This document shows, piece by piece, positions 1-5,879 of a stretch of 10,108 bases of DNA. Made by a program: the position numbers and the translations under genes. Each line of letters starts with the position of its first letter. Position 1 is the stretch's first letter. The notes under the pieces were generated by a model. It saw only the letters and a program-made list of their open reading frames with translations. It was not told where the DNA came from and did not search any database. Source of the DNA: an uncultured Oscillospiraceae bacterium (lineage in GTDB: Bacteria; Bacillota; Clostridia; Oscillospirales; Oscillospiraceae); contig CAJLCG010000082.1 of assembly GCA_905205085.1 (NCBI GenBank), forward strand, positions 1-10,108. Reading direction: 5' to 3'.

Positions 1-992
1 GCAGCGGGGGTGTCAAAGCCCTCGTACTGGGGGGTCTCTCCGTTAAAGACGGCCTCCAGGGCGGCGGCCAGAGGCGAGGCGGAGCCCTTCAGATCAGGCA
101 CCTCCTCCTTCTCCACCGGCTTGCGCAGCTTGGCCAGCTCCTCCAGGGGGGGCTCCACATAGCCCTCGGGGCGCTTGCCCTTGCCGTTGCGGACGATGCA
201 GATCTCGCAGTTCTGATAGCACTTGGGGGTCTCCGGGGCGCTGTCCAGCCGCACCTGCACCGTCTGGCGCAGCAGGTTGACGCTGGACACAGTGCCCGCT
301 CCGTCGGGGGTCTCTACAAAGGATTCCTGCTTGGGGGAGTGCTTCACCAGGTCTTCATAGGCCTCCTGCTCGTATTTCAGGCAGCACATCAGCCGCCCGC
401 AGGTGCCGGAGATCTTGGTGGGGTTCAAAGACAGGTTCTGGGTCTTGGCCATCTTGATGGACACGGGCTGGAACTCGTCCAGGAACTGGGCGCAGCAGAA
501 GGGACGGCCGCAGATGCCCAGACCGCCCAGCATCTTGGCCTCGTCACGCACGCCGATCTGCCGCAGCTCGATGCGGGCGTGGATGGCGCTGGCCAGGTCT
601 TTCACCAGGGCGCGGAAGTCCACCCGGCCCTCGGCGGTGAAGAAAAAGAGCACCTTGTTGCCCTCAAAGCTGTACTCAGCCTCCACCAGCTTCATCTCCA
701 GGCCGTGCTGGGCGATCTTCTCCTGGCAGATCTGGAAGGCCTTGGCCTCCTTCTCCTTGTTGCGCTCCCGCACCTTTTGGTCCTCCTCGGTGGCCCGGCG
801 CAGTACCGGGCGCAGGGGCGCGGTGAGCTCCATCTCGTCGATGGGGGTGTTGCCCTGGGTGCACTCGCCGTACTCCACACCCCGGGAGGTCTCAACGATC
901 ACCCCTTCGCCGGGCTGGAATACCTCGCCGTTGGGGTTAAAATAGTACTGTTTGCCTCCGCTTTTGAAGCGGACGGAAATAATTTCAACCAT
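1..992 (-). CDS. ricT: RicT (YaaT), PSP1-domain Fe-S protein of the RicAFT complex; 3' end cut by window edge
   Basis: Reading back from an ATG at 992, 330 residues are open to the left edge. The start has a good ribosome site, AAAGGAGA at 1000-1007, 7 nt upstream. The protein is a PSP1/YaaT family member: an N-terminal segment opening MVEIISVRFKSGGK, a charged linker at about residues 66-85, then two cysteine clusters, GICGRPFCCAQF (C161, C166, C167) and GTCGRLMCCLKYE (C198, C203, C204). These are the family signature. In Bacillus subtilis RicT joins RicA and RicF in a complex that carries [4Fe-4S] clusters, binds RNase Y, steers mRNA processing, and is needed for sporulation, competence and biofilm formation; it acts in the cytosol. 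The C-terminal part looks like a small beta domain (GAGTVSSVNLLRQTVQVRLD) and holds an extra C258-x3-C262-x2-C265 group, which I do not recall from B. subtilis RicT. It lies 95 nt downstream of holB, as in B. subtilis. The family call is secure; the true C-terminus is outside the window. Confidence 0.95.
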   Translation of the reverse strand, partial: MVEIISVRFKSGGKQYYFNPNGEVFQPGEGVIVETSRGVEYGECTQGNTPIDEMELTAPLRPVLRRATEEDQKVRERNKEKEAKAFQICQEKIAQHGLEMKLVEAEYSFEGNKVLFFFTAEGRVDFRALVKDLASAIHARIELRQIGVRDEAKMLGGLGICGRPFCCAQFLDEFQPVSIKMAKTQNLSLNPTKISGTCGRLMCCLKYEQEAYEDLVKHSPKQESFVETPDGAGTVSSVNLLRQTVQVRLDSAPETPKCYQNCEICIVRNGKGKRPEGYVEPPLEELAKLRKPVEKEEVPDLKGSASPLAAALEAVFNGETPQYEGFDTPA

Positions 993-1029
993 GGTTGTTC
1001 TCCTTTAGGTCGTATATCTCAATTCGGGA

Positions 1030-1105
1030 GGGCGGCATCCCCAGAGGCGAAACGAAGTTTCGCAGAGAGCTTTTTTGCCGCCTTTTTTCACGAAAAAAGG
1101 CGGGC
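1030..1105 (-). repeat. R1 repeat, copy A (two-hairpin element at the holB end / ricT leader)
   Basis: Read on the minus strand, this element holds two hairpins. The first is an 11-bp perfect stem at 1078-1088 and 1093-1103 around loop 1089-1092 (minus-strand arms CCGCCTTTTTT and AAAAAAGGCGG). The second, at 1047-1063, is GCGAAA-CTTCG-TTTCGC. Copies B (5385-5468) and C (9122-9186) have the same order and spacing in the opposite orientation. The holB stop codon (1088-1090) lies inside the first hairpin, so the last holB codons come from the repeat. Neither side has the T-run of an ordinary terminator. It occupies most of the holB-ricT spacer, so it could affect ricT expression or mRNA processing; that is inference. 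Confidence 0.7.
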
Positions 1106-2017
1106 GGTGAGCCAGGGGAAAAGGGCGGCGGGGCCCACATTCAATCCCGCGGCCTGGCGCATCTCTTTCACACCTTGGGCGGCCCGCAGCGCCCGGGCCC
1201 GGTCGGGGGCCTGGAGAATCTGGTCCCCCAGGGCGGCGCAGGTGAGGTCCAGCAGGCACTGGGTCTCCTCCCGGCTCAGCTTGTCCAGGGTGAGGGAAAA
1301 CTCCAGCAGCTCCAACTCCTGTCCCTGCATCAACAGGCGGGAGAGCTTGTCGGCCTTGTCCTTCAGGGCCTGAGCCTGCTCTCCCCCACCGGCCAGCTGT
1401 TCCACCGCCCGGCCCAGCAGGCCCTGGCAGCGGTTGGCGGCGTCGGACAGCTCCTCCCGGCTGGCCTGAGGGAAGCGCTCCTGGAGCCAGGAGAGGCACT
1501 CGTCCGGGGCCACCGGGTCCAGGGTGAGGGTCTCACAGCGGGAGCGTACCGTCTCCAGCACGCCGCCGGCGTTTTCCGCCAGAAGCAGGAAGGCGGCGTA
1601 GGCCGGGCCCTCCTCCAGCAGCTTGAGCATGGCGTTCTGGGCGCTGGCGTTCATCCGGTCGGCGCCCTCCAGAATATACACCTTCCGCTCCCCCTCGTTG
1701 GGGCGGATGTAGGCGTCGGAGCGCAGGGCCCGGACCTGGTCCACAGAGATGGGCTTGCCCTCCCCCGCTCCGGCCACCCAGGAGATGTCGGGGTGGATGC
1801 CCCCCTGGGCCTTGCGGCACTGGGGGCAGCGGCCGCAGGGGCGCTGGTGTTCCGGGGCGGTGCACACCATGGCCTGGGCCAGCAGGCCGCCCAGGGTGTG
1901 CCGTCCGGAGCCCGCCGGTCCGGCGATAATATAGGCGTGGGACAGCCCCCGGCCCCCCTCCTGCTGGGAGAGCTGGGCCTTCAAACGGCGGTTGCCCGCC
2001 AGGGCGGAGAGTTCCAT
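1088..2017 (-). CDS. holB: DNA polymerase III delta' subunit (clamp loader)
   Basis: The product is a 309-residue clamp-loader AAA+ protein. It would join tau/gamma and delta to load the beta clamp on primed DNA. Visible motifs are SHAYIIAGPAGSGRHTL (a P-loop with Arg in place of the usual Lys, about residues 33-40), a zinc module C52-x8-C61-x2-C64-x2-C67, the Walker-B-like VYILEGADRM near 114-122, and the SRC motif (S159-R160-C161), whose arginine acts as a finger on a neighbouring ATP site. The degenerate P-loop suits delta', which need not bind ATP itself. I chose ATG at 2017 because GAGGAA at 2022-2027 sits just upstream; a GTG at 2029 would add four residues but has no ribosome site. Length matches the family. 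It follows the YaaO-like gene by 41 nt and precedes ricT, as in Bacillus, except that tmk, yaaQ and yaaR are absent between them. Its last codons and stop lie in repeat R1-A. Confidence 0.93.
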   Translation of the reverse strand: MELSALAGNRRLKAQLSQQEGGRGLSHAYIIAGPAGSGRHTLGGLLAQAMVCTAPEHQRPCGRCPQCRKAQGGIHPDISWVAGAGEGKPISVDQVRALRSDAYIRPNEGERKVYILEGADRMNASAQNAMLKLLEEGPAYAAFLLLAENAGGVLETVRSRCETLTLDPVAPDECLSWLQERFPQASREELSDAANRCQGLLGRAVEQLAGGGEQAQALKDKADKLSRLLMQGQELELLEFSLTLDKLSREETQCLLDLTCAALGDQILQAPDRARALRAAQGVKEMRQAAGLNVGPAALFPWLTARLFS

Positions 2018-2058
2018 AGCGTTCCTCACATACGGTAATCAAGTCTTAGGGTTTAACG

Positions 2059-3369
2059 TCACCGGCAGAGCACGGGGACATCTAAATTATTATATCCTAT
2101 TTCCTTTAAATAGGCCAGTTCTTTTTCCGAAATGACCTCGCCGGGGGCCACCACCGGCACGCCGGGGGGATAGGGAGCCAGCTGGCCTGCCGCCACCCGG
2201 CCTAGGCAGTTCTCCAGGGGCAGCCGCTCCACCGGGGCAAACAGGGCCTCACGCAGGGAGCAGGCGGGCTGGGGCAGCGGCGGCGGGGGCAGGATGGGCG
2301 GCGCGCCCAGCAGGTCCCGGTGGCGCTCCAAAGCCGCCTCTAGGCGGTGAAGGTCGTCTTCGCCGTCCTGGGCGGTGAGGATCAGCACCACATGGCCGCT
2401 GTCGGCCATTTCGGGCCAGATATTTTCCCCCTCCAGGGCCCGGGCCAGGGCGTTGCCGTCAGGGGAGGTCAGGGTCAGACGGGTGGGGTCCAAGCGCAGC
2501 TCCCCCTCCTGCAGGCTGGGGAAGGCGGCGCGCAGGGCGGCGGTGCGCCGGGCCACCCGGCGGTACTCCTCCGCTCCCTCCCCTTCCAGGTAGTCCCGGG
2601 CGCAGTCCAGGGAGATCATCATGGGGTAGGACGGGCTGGAGCTGCCGAACACGGAAGTCATCTGCCGCACCTGCCGGGGGTCCACGCCGTTGGTAAATAG
2701 CAGGGCGGACTGGCCCAGGGCGGGCAGGGTCTTGTGGGCGGAGCAGATGAGGACGTCGCAGCCGGAGAAGGCGTCCACACCCAGGAAAGGCAGGTGAGCC
2801 CCGTGGGCTCCGTCTACGATGAGTTTTCCACCTCGGGCATGGATGAGGTGGGAAAGTTCTGCCACATCAGACAACACACCGGAATAAGTGGGAGAAGTAA
2901 TACAGATAATTTTGATATTTGGGTGGGAATCCAGCAGGTTTTCCACATCCTGTGGGGAGATTGGGCCGGCGATCCCCTCCCCTGCCCGCCAGGGCCGGGG
3001 CAGGTACACCGGCTCCAAATCCAACAGGGCCAGGGCGTTATACACCGCCCGGTGGCATCCCCGGTCGATTAAGACCTGGTCGCCGGGACGGCAGAACAGA
3101 GCCAGGGCGGCGTGGAGCCCCAAGGTGGAGCCGCCGGTGAGAAACAGGCAGTCCTCCATGCCGAAGTGGGCGGCCCACAGGGCCTGGGCCTGGTCGAAGG
3201 GCTCGCCGCCGGAAAAGAGGTCGCCGGTGGGCTCTACCTCAGTCACGTCCAGAGGGGCGATGGATTGAAGCTCCGGGACGGGCAAAAAGTTACCCTTGTG
3301 GCCGGGCATGTGAAAGCGGGCCGGGTTCTGTCCGGCGTAGGCCCGGATGGCGTCATAGAGTGGGGTCAT
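2059..3369 (-). CDS. YaaO-like PLP-dependent Orn/Lys/Arg decarboxylase family protein
   Basis: The product is a 436-residue fold-type I PLP enzyme of the Orn/Lys/Arg decarboxylase major-domain family. Family marks are FHMPGHKGN (19-27), LTGGSTLG (77-84), GCHRAVYNA with the ring-stacking His106, VDGAHGAH (D186 contacts the pyridine nitrogen), SAHKTLPALGQ (K213, the Schiff-base lysine) and GSSSPSYPMM (242-251). The C-terminus keeps PYPPGVPVVAPGE, typical of the family's small C-terminal domain. It lacks the N-terminal wing domain of the large inducible decarboxylases and is shorter than B. subtilis SpeA and YaaO (about 480-490), so the substrate cannot be named; arginine or lysine is possible. 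The ATG at 3369 overlaps the stop of the LTA-synthase-like gene (ATGA) and has an AGGAGAG ribosome site, implying translational coupling. Its place upstream of holB-ricT matches yaaO in B. subtilis. The family is secure; the reaction is inferred. Confidence 0.9.
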   Translation of the reverse strand: MTPLYDAIRAYAGQNPARFHMPGHKGNFLPVPELQSIAPLDVTEVEPTGDLFSGGEPFDQAQALWAAHFGMEDCLFLTGGSTLGLHAALALFCRPGDQVLIDRGCHRAVYNALALLDLEPVYLPRPWRAGEGIAGPISPQDVENLLDSHPNIKIICITSPTYSGVLSDVAELSHLIHARGGKLIVDGAHGAHLPFLGVDAFSGCDVLICSAHKTLPALGQSALLFTNGVDPRQVRQMTSVFGSSSPSYPMMISLDCARDYLEGEGAEEYRRVARRTAALRAAFPSLQEGELRLDPTRLTLTSPDGNALARALEGENIWPEMADSGHVVLILTAQDGEDDLHRLEAALERHRDLLGAPPILPPPPLPQPACSLREALFAPVERLPLENCLGRVAAGQLAPYPPGVPVVAPGEVISEKELAYLKEIGYNNLDVPVLCR

Positions 3370-5261
3370 GAGTTCTCTCCTGTGGGGGTAATTTTATGCT
3401 GGCGGTAGTACTGGGTGAAGTACAGGTCCCGCACCACTTCCTCCTGCTCCTCGTCCAGGGTGTCGGTAAGCTGGCCGTCCTGGGTCAGGTAGAGGCCCTG
3501 CTGATGGACCAGAGGGGTGGCCTGGCGCACTTCCCGGGTAAACTGGAGGTAGGACGGGCCGGTCCAGCCGCACTGGTCAAAGAGCTCCTGCATGAGGAAG
3601 CAGGGGGAGAAGTCGCCGCCGTCCCCCTCAAAGTCATTGTTCAGCACCTCTTTGGCCGCCGAGTTGGCCCAGATGAGGTAAGGGGTGGAGTAGTATTCAT
3701 AGAAGCTGTCCAGGCTGGTGAGGGAGAAGTCGGCGCCAATGCCCGTATAGGCGGAGTTGCCGTTGCCGCCCCAGGGCTTGTGGTCGCCGAAGAGGACCAC
3801 CACCACAGGCTCCTCCATCTCCTCCAGGTCGTGGACCATGCCGGTCAGGGCGGAGATGGTCATGCTCACCCCGTGGAGGTAGTTGTTGAAGACGTGACAG
3901 GCCTCCTCGGGCAGTCCCGTCTCCTCCGGGTCCAGATAGGCCTCGTTGGCGGTGTAGGTCCACTCGTAGGGGCCGTGGTTCTGGATGCTCACGGAGAAGG
4001 AGAATACCGGGCCGTTGTCCTCCTCCAGCTGGGTCTGCAAGTCGGTCACAATCTCGTCCACCAGCAGGTAGTCAGAGTTCCACTGGGCGCCCACCGGGTC
4101 CACCAGCTCGGCGTAGTGGTTCTCGCTGAACCAGTATTCCTGGAAGCCCAGGTACTGGTTGATGTTTTGGCGGTTGTAGAACCAGCCGTTGCCCGGGTGG
4201 CTGCCCCGGGTGTTGTAGCCCTGGCGGTCGAAGTACCACACATAGGAGTCGGTGGGCTGGGTGAAGTCGTCATAGCTGCTGTACCCGGTCAGGAAGCACC
4301 ACTCGGTGTCCACCGTGCCTCCGGCAAAGATGTTGGTCAGCAGGTTGCCGGATACCGAGTGCTCCTCCAGCCAGTGCCAGGGGGCGTACACATTCTGGAC
4401 CGCCTCGACCTCGCCCAGGGCGGAGAAGTCGGTCAGGTCGCAGAAGGCCTCCAGCATAACGCCCACCACGTTGACCTTCTGGTCCTCGGGGATGTCGGCC
4501 TCCTCGTGGGTCTCCAGGATGGTTTCGGCCACCTGGGCGTCGTAGCCCTGGGGCTGGGTAGGCAGCAGGGTCTGCACGGTGTACAGGAAGGGATAGAGTA
4601 CGCCGTGGGAGATGTACACCTCGGTGTCCGACCAGGGGTTGATGAGCTCCTCCCCCGGGGTGGTCTGACGGTAGAGGTCGTTGCTGAAATAGGGGCCCCA
4701 GAGGGCGGTGGCGGTAATGGCGGCCGCAGAGAAAAAGCCCATGACCCGGATGGAGAGCCGCCGCACCCCCCGAGGCAGGAGAATGAGGGCCAGCAGAAGG
4801 CCGACCCCGGCCCACACCAGGGTGTTCTGGATCAGCGGCGTGATGTCCAGGGTGTAGCCACCTACGATGCCGCCCGCCTCGTTGACCAGCTTGAGGTCAG
4901 AGGCCACCAGGGGATCGCCCCGCAGCTGCATCTTGTAGTAGTTGGCCAGGGCAATGCCCAGCACCGGCAGGGCGGTGAGCAGATAGGCGGCCCAGCACCG
5001 GCCGATCAAAAAGTAGAGCAGCCAGATGAGCAGCACCGGGGCCAGCAGATTCAGCCACAGAAGCTGAGGCTGCTGGAGGTAGTACTCCAGCAGCGCCTGG
5101 CTGGACAGCTCCGAGTCGGCCGCGGCAGCCAGGGGCAGGGTCAGCCAGCCCAACAAAACGCCCAAGGCGGTCAGTCCCAGGGCGAGCCACAGATGGTGCC
5201 AGAGCTGGTATCGGGGGTCGCTCCCTTTGGGGAAGCGGATGACGCGATAAAGATGGGCCAA
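3366..5261 (-). CDS. LTA synthase-like membrane sulfatase / phosphoglycerol transferase
   Basis: The product is a 631-residue membrane enzyme of the LtaS / alkaline-phosphatase superfamily. It probably moves glycerol-phosphate from phosphatidylglycerol to a lipid or glycan acceptor outside the membrane. Five membrane helices lie at about 24-48, 67-87, 90-109, 143-163 and 171-191. The outer catalytic domain follows: VGVMLEAF (metal Glu271), GGTVDTEW (Thr316, where LtaS has its nucleophilic Thr), SHPGNGWFYNR (H355), SIQNHGPY (H429) and FGDHKPWGG (D493, H494), all the expected metal and substrate positions. I chose TTG at 5261: GGGAGGG at 5268-5274 stands 6 nt before it, and the product then starts cleanly before the first helix. 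The frame is open for 160 more codons upstream to 5741, but that stretch is repeat DNA and low-complexity residues. The gene overlaps the decarboxylase gene by 4 nt. A polyglycerol-phosphate polymerase, a primase or a glycan-modifying transferase are all possible. Confidence 0.9.
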   Translation of the reverse strand: MAHLYRVIRFPKGSDPRYQLWHHLWLALGLTALGVLLGWLTLPLAAAADSELSSQALLEYYLQQPQLLWLNLLAPVLLIWLLYFLIGRCWAAYLLTALPVLGIALANYYKMQLRGDPLVASDLKLVNEAGGIVGGYTLDITPLIQNTLVWAGVGLLLALILLPRGVRRLSIRVMGFFSAAAITATALWGPYFSNDLYRQTTPGEELINPWSDTEVYISHGVLYPFLYTVQTLLPTQPQGYDAQVAETILETHEEADIPEDQKVNVVGVMLEAFCDLTDFSALGEVEAVQNVYAPWHWLEEHSVSGNLLTNIFAGGTVDTEWCFLTGYSSYDDFTQPTDSYVWYFDRQGYNTRGSHPGNGWFYNRQNINQYLGFQEYWFSENHYAELVDPVGAQWNSDYLLVDEIVTDLQTQLEEDNGPVFSFSVSIQNHGPYEWTYTANEAYLDPEETGLPEEACHVFNNYLHGVSMTISALTGMVHDLEEMEEPVVVVLFGDHKPWGGNGNSAYTGIGADFSLTSLDSFYEYYSTPYLIWANSAAKEVLNNDFEGDGGDFSPCFLMQELFDQCGWTGPSYLQFTREVRQATPLVHQQGLYLTQDGQLTDTLDEEQEEVVRDLYFTQYYRQHKITPTGENS

Positions 5262-5267
5262 GAAGAT

Positions 5268-5274
5268 CCCTCCC
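5268..5274 (-). promoter_or_regulatory. Shine-Dalgarno deciding the TTG start of the LTA-synthase-like gene
   Basis: On the minus strand GGGAGGG lies 6 nt before TTG at 5261. No ATG or GTG occurs in this frame between the repeat region and the first membrane helix with a comparable site, so this element fixes the start. Confidence 0.65.
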
Positions 5275-5310
5275 AGAGAAAATGTAAAATGTAAGTAAAG
5301 CGCAAAGAGC

Positions 5311-5332
5311 AGTATAACATATTTTTTGTCAA
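5311..5332 (-). promoter_or_regulatory. Candidate extended -10 promoter of the ltaS-like/yaaO-like/holB/ricT operon
   Basis: The minus strand carries TG-T-TATACT (extended -10; hexamer 5316-5311) about 50 nt before the TTG start. A perfect TTGACA lies at 5332-5327, but only 10 nt from the -10, too close for a normal -35. The extended -10 may therefore work alone, or the TTGACA may be incidental. It is the only promoter-like sequence I see in the AT-rich stretch before the operon. Confidence 0.4.
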
Positions 5333-5384
5333 AGAAAAAGGGATGAGGTGGTAAAGGTGCACATTTTCCACCAACTTTTCCACA

Positions 5385-5468
5385 CCCCCCGCTTTCTTGA
5401 AAGAAAGCTTGGCAAAGAACTTTGTGCAAAGCTCCGCTTTGCTTCTGGGGTTCCGCCCTGCGGGGCGG
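5385..5468 (+). repeat. R1 repeat, copy B
   Basis: Hairpin 1 is GCTTTCTTGAAAGAAAGC (5391-5408), followed by TTGGCAAAGAAC and hairpin 2, GCAAAG-CTCCG-CTTTGC (5426-5442). The first hairpin and linker are identical to copy C. In hairpin 2 the stem pairs differ from copies A and C but stay complementary. A third hairpin, CCGCCC-TGCG-GGGCGG (5453-5468), follows; its 21-nt context (5448-5468) recurs inverted at 9586-9606. Copy B lies about 125 bp upstream of the LTA-synthase-like start, probably outside its mRNA. Confidence 0.75.
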
Positions 5469-5522
5469 CGTGCCGATGATTGACTGACTGCCACAGTTTG
5501 GCGGCATCAGGCGGAGTGGGTA

Positions 5523-5800
5523 CAGCGCAGGCAGTTTAAATTTCCACTGGGTAGGGGCCTGTGTCCCCGGGGCAAGAAGGACCAGCAATCTCGTCTTTGC
5601 CCGCCGGGAGTGTACGTAGATCTTTCTGGAGGGCGTCTCCCGTAAACGGGGGTCCAGGGGGTGGGGCGACTTTGAACGCCCGCTCCGCGTGGCGTTCATC
5701 GGAGACACACCCCTGGCGCCTTTCAAGGTGAATTGCCCCAAAGGGGCAAGAGAGGGTGGCCTGGGCCATTGGTTCCTTTTTGGGCGAGCAAAAAGGAACG
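5523..5800 (+). repeat. R2 repeat, copy 1 (multi-hairpin element, about 278 bp)
   Basis: This element matches 9351-9586 from end to end with substitutions and indels. Shared blocks include 20 identical bases at 5550-5569 / 9380-9399 and 14 at 5594-5607 / 9425-9438. Predicted stems in order are CCCG-TAAA-CGGG (5639-5650); outer stem CCAGGGG (5654-5660) with CCCCTGG (5710-5716); inner stem TGAACGCC (5673-5680) with GGCGTTCA (5691-5698); and an 11-bp tail hairpin GTTCCTTTTTG / CAAAAAGGAAC (5772-5799). It lies downstream of the M23 terminator in the same orientation as copy 2 after typA. No open frame is shared between the copies, so I read it as a structured noncoding repeat. Confidence 0.75.
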
Positions 5801-5830
5801 TTTCCCCCGTCTTTGCAAAAAGAAACGTAT

Positions 5831-5864
5831 AAAAAACCCGGCCGCCAGAGCTTGGCGACCGGGT
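5831..5864 (-). terminator. Intrinsic terminator of the M23 peptidase gene
   Basis: On the minus strand ACCCGGTCGCCA and TGGCGGCCGGGT form a 12-bp stem with one G-U pair and a 5-nt loop (5836-5864), followed by a T-run (5835-5831). It begins 15 nt after the TAA stop. Confidence 0.9.
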
Positions 5865-5879
5865 AAGAAGAGAAATAAA

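Larger units (their letters stand above)
5262..5879. other. Repeat-rich intergenic region, no gene
   Basis: This 618-bp gap separates the M23 gene from the LTA-synthase operon. In minus-strand order it holds the M23 terminator (5831-5864), repeat R2 copy 1 (5800-5523), a 54-bp spacer with short inverted repeats (TGCCG/CGGCA around 5470-5506), repeat R1 copy B (5468-5385), an AT-rich promoter stretch, and the ribosome site for the TTG start. The minus-strand frame open across it does not look like protein: it is rich in Pro, Arg and Ser and follows the repeats. I see no small gene with a credible ribosome site. Confidence 0.7.

Noticed and set aside
1078..1103. R1-A hairpin 1 as an intrinsic terminator of holB
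   Set aside because: No T-run follows the stem on either strand, the stem itself is A/T-rich at the loop, and ricT continues downstream without another promoter that I can see.
339..2038. Plus-strand open frames opposite ricT and holB
   Set aside because: Both overlap well-supported minus-strand genes and read as codon-bias shadows.
3396..5294. Long plus-strand open frame (632 codons) opposite the LTA-synthase-like gene
   Set aside because: It is antisense to a gene with full catalytic motifs; its Val/Gly/Leu/Gln-rich composition mirrors high-GC codon bias and it has no recognisable domain.
5283..5295. TGTAAAATGTAAG as a possible second WalR box before the LTA-synthase operon
   Set aside because: The half sites start 7 bp apart rather than 11, and the second ends in G, outside the consensus.
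5327..5332. Perfect TTGACA as the -35 of the LTA-synthase operon
   Set aside because: It is only 10 bp from TATACT and no other -10 lies at 16-18 bp, so it is not a normal -35; only the extended -10 was kept, at low confidence.
5364..5384. Two DnaA-box-like 9-mers, TTTTCCACC and TTTTCCACA, 12 bp apart
   Set aside because: Each differs from TTATCCACA, there are only two, and the surroundings are a repeat-rich spacer without an AT-rich unwinding region or dnaA/dnaN; not an origin.
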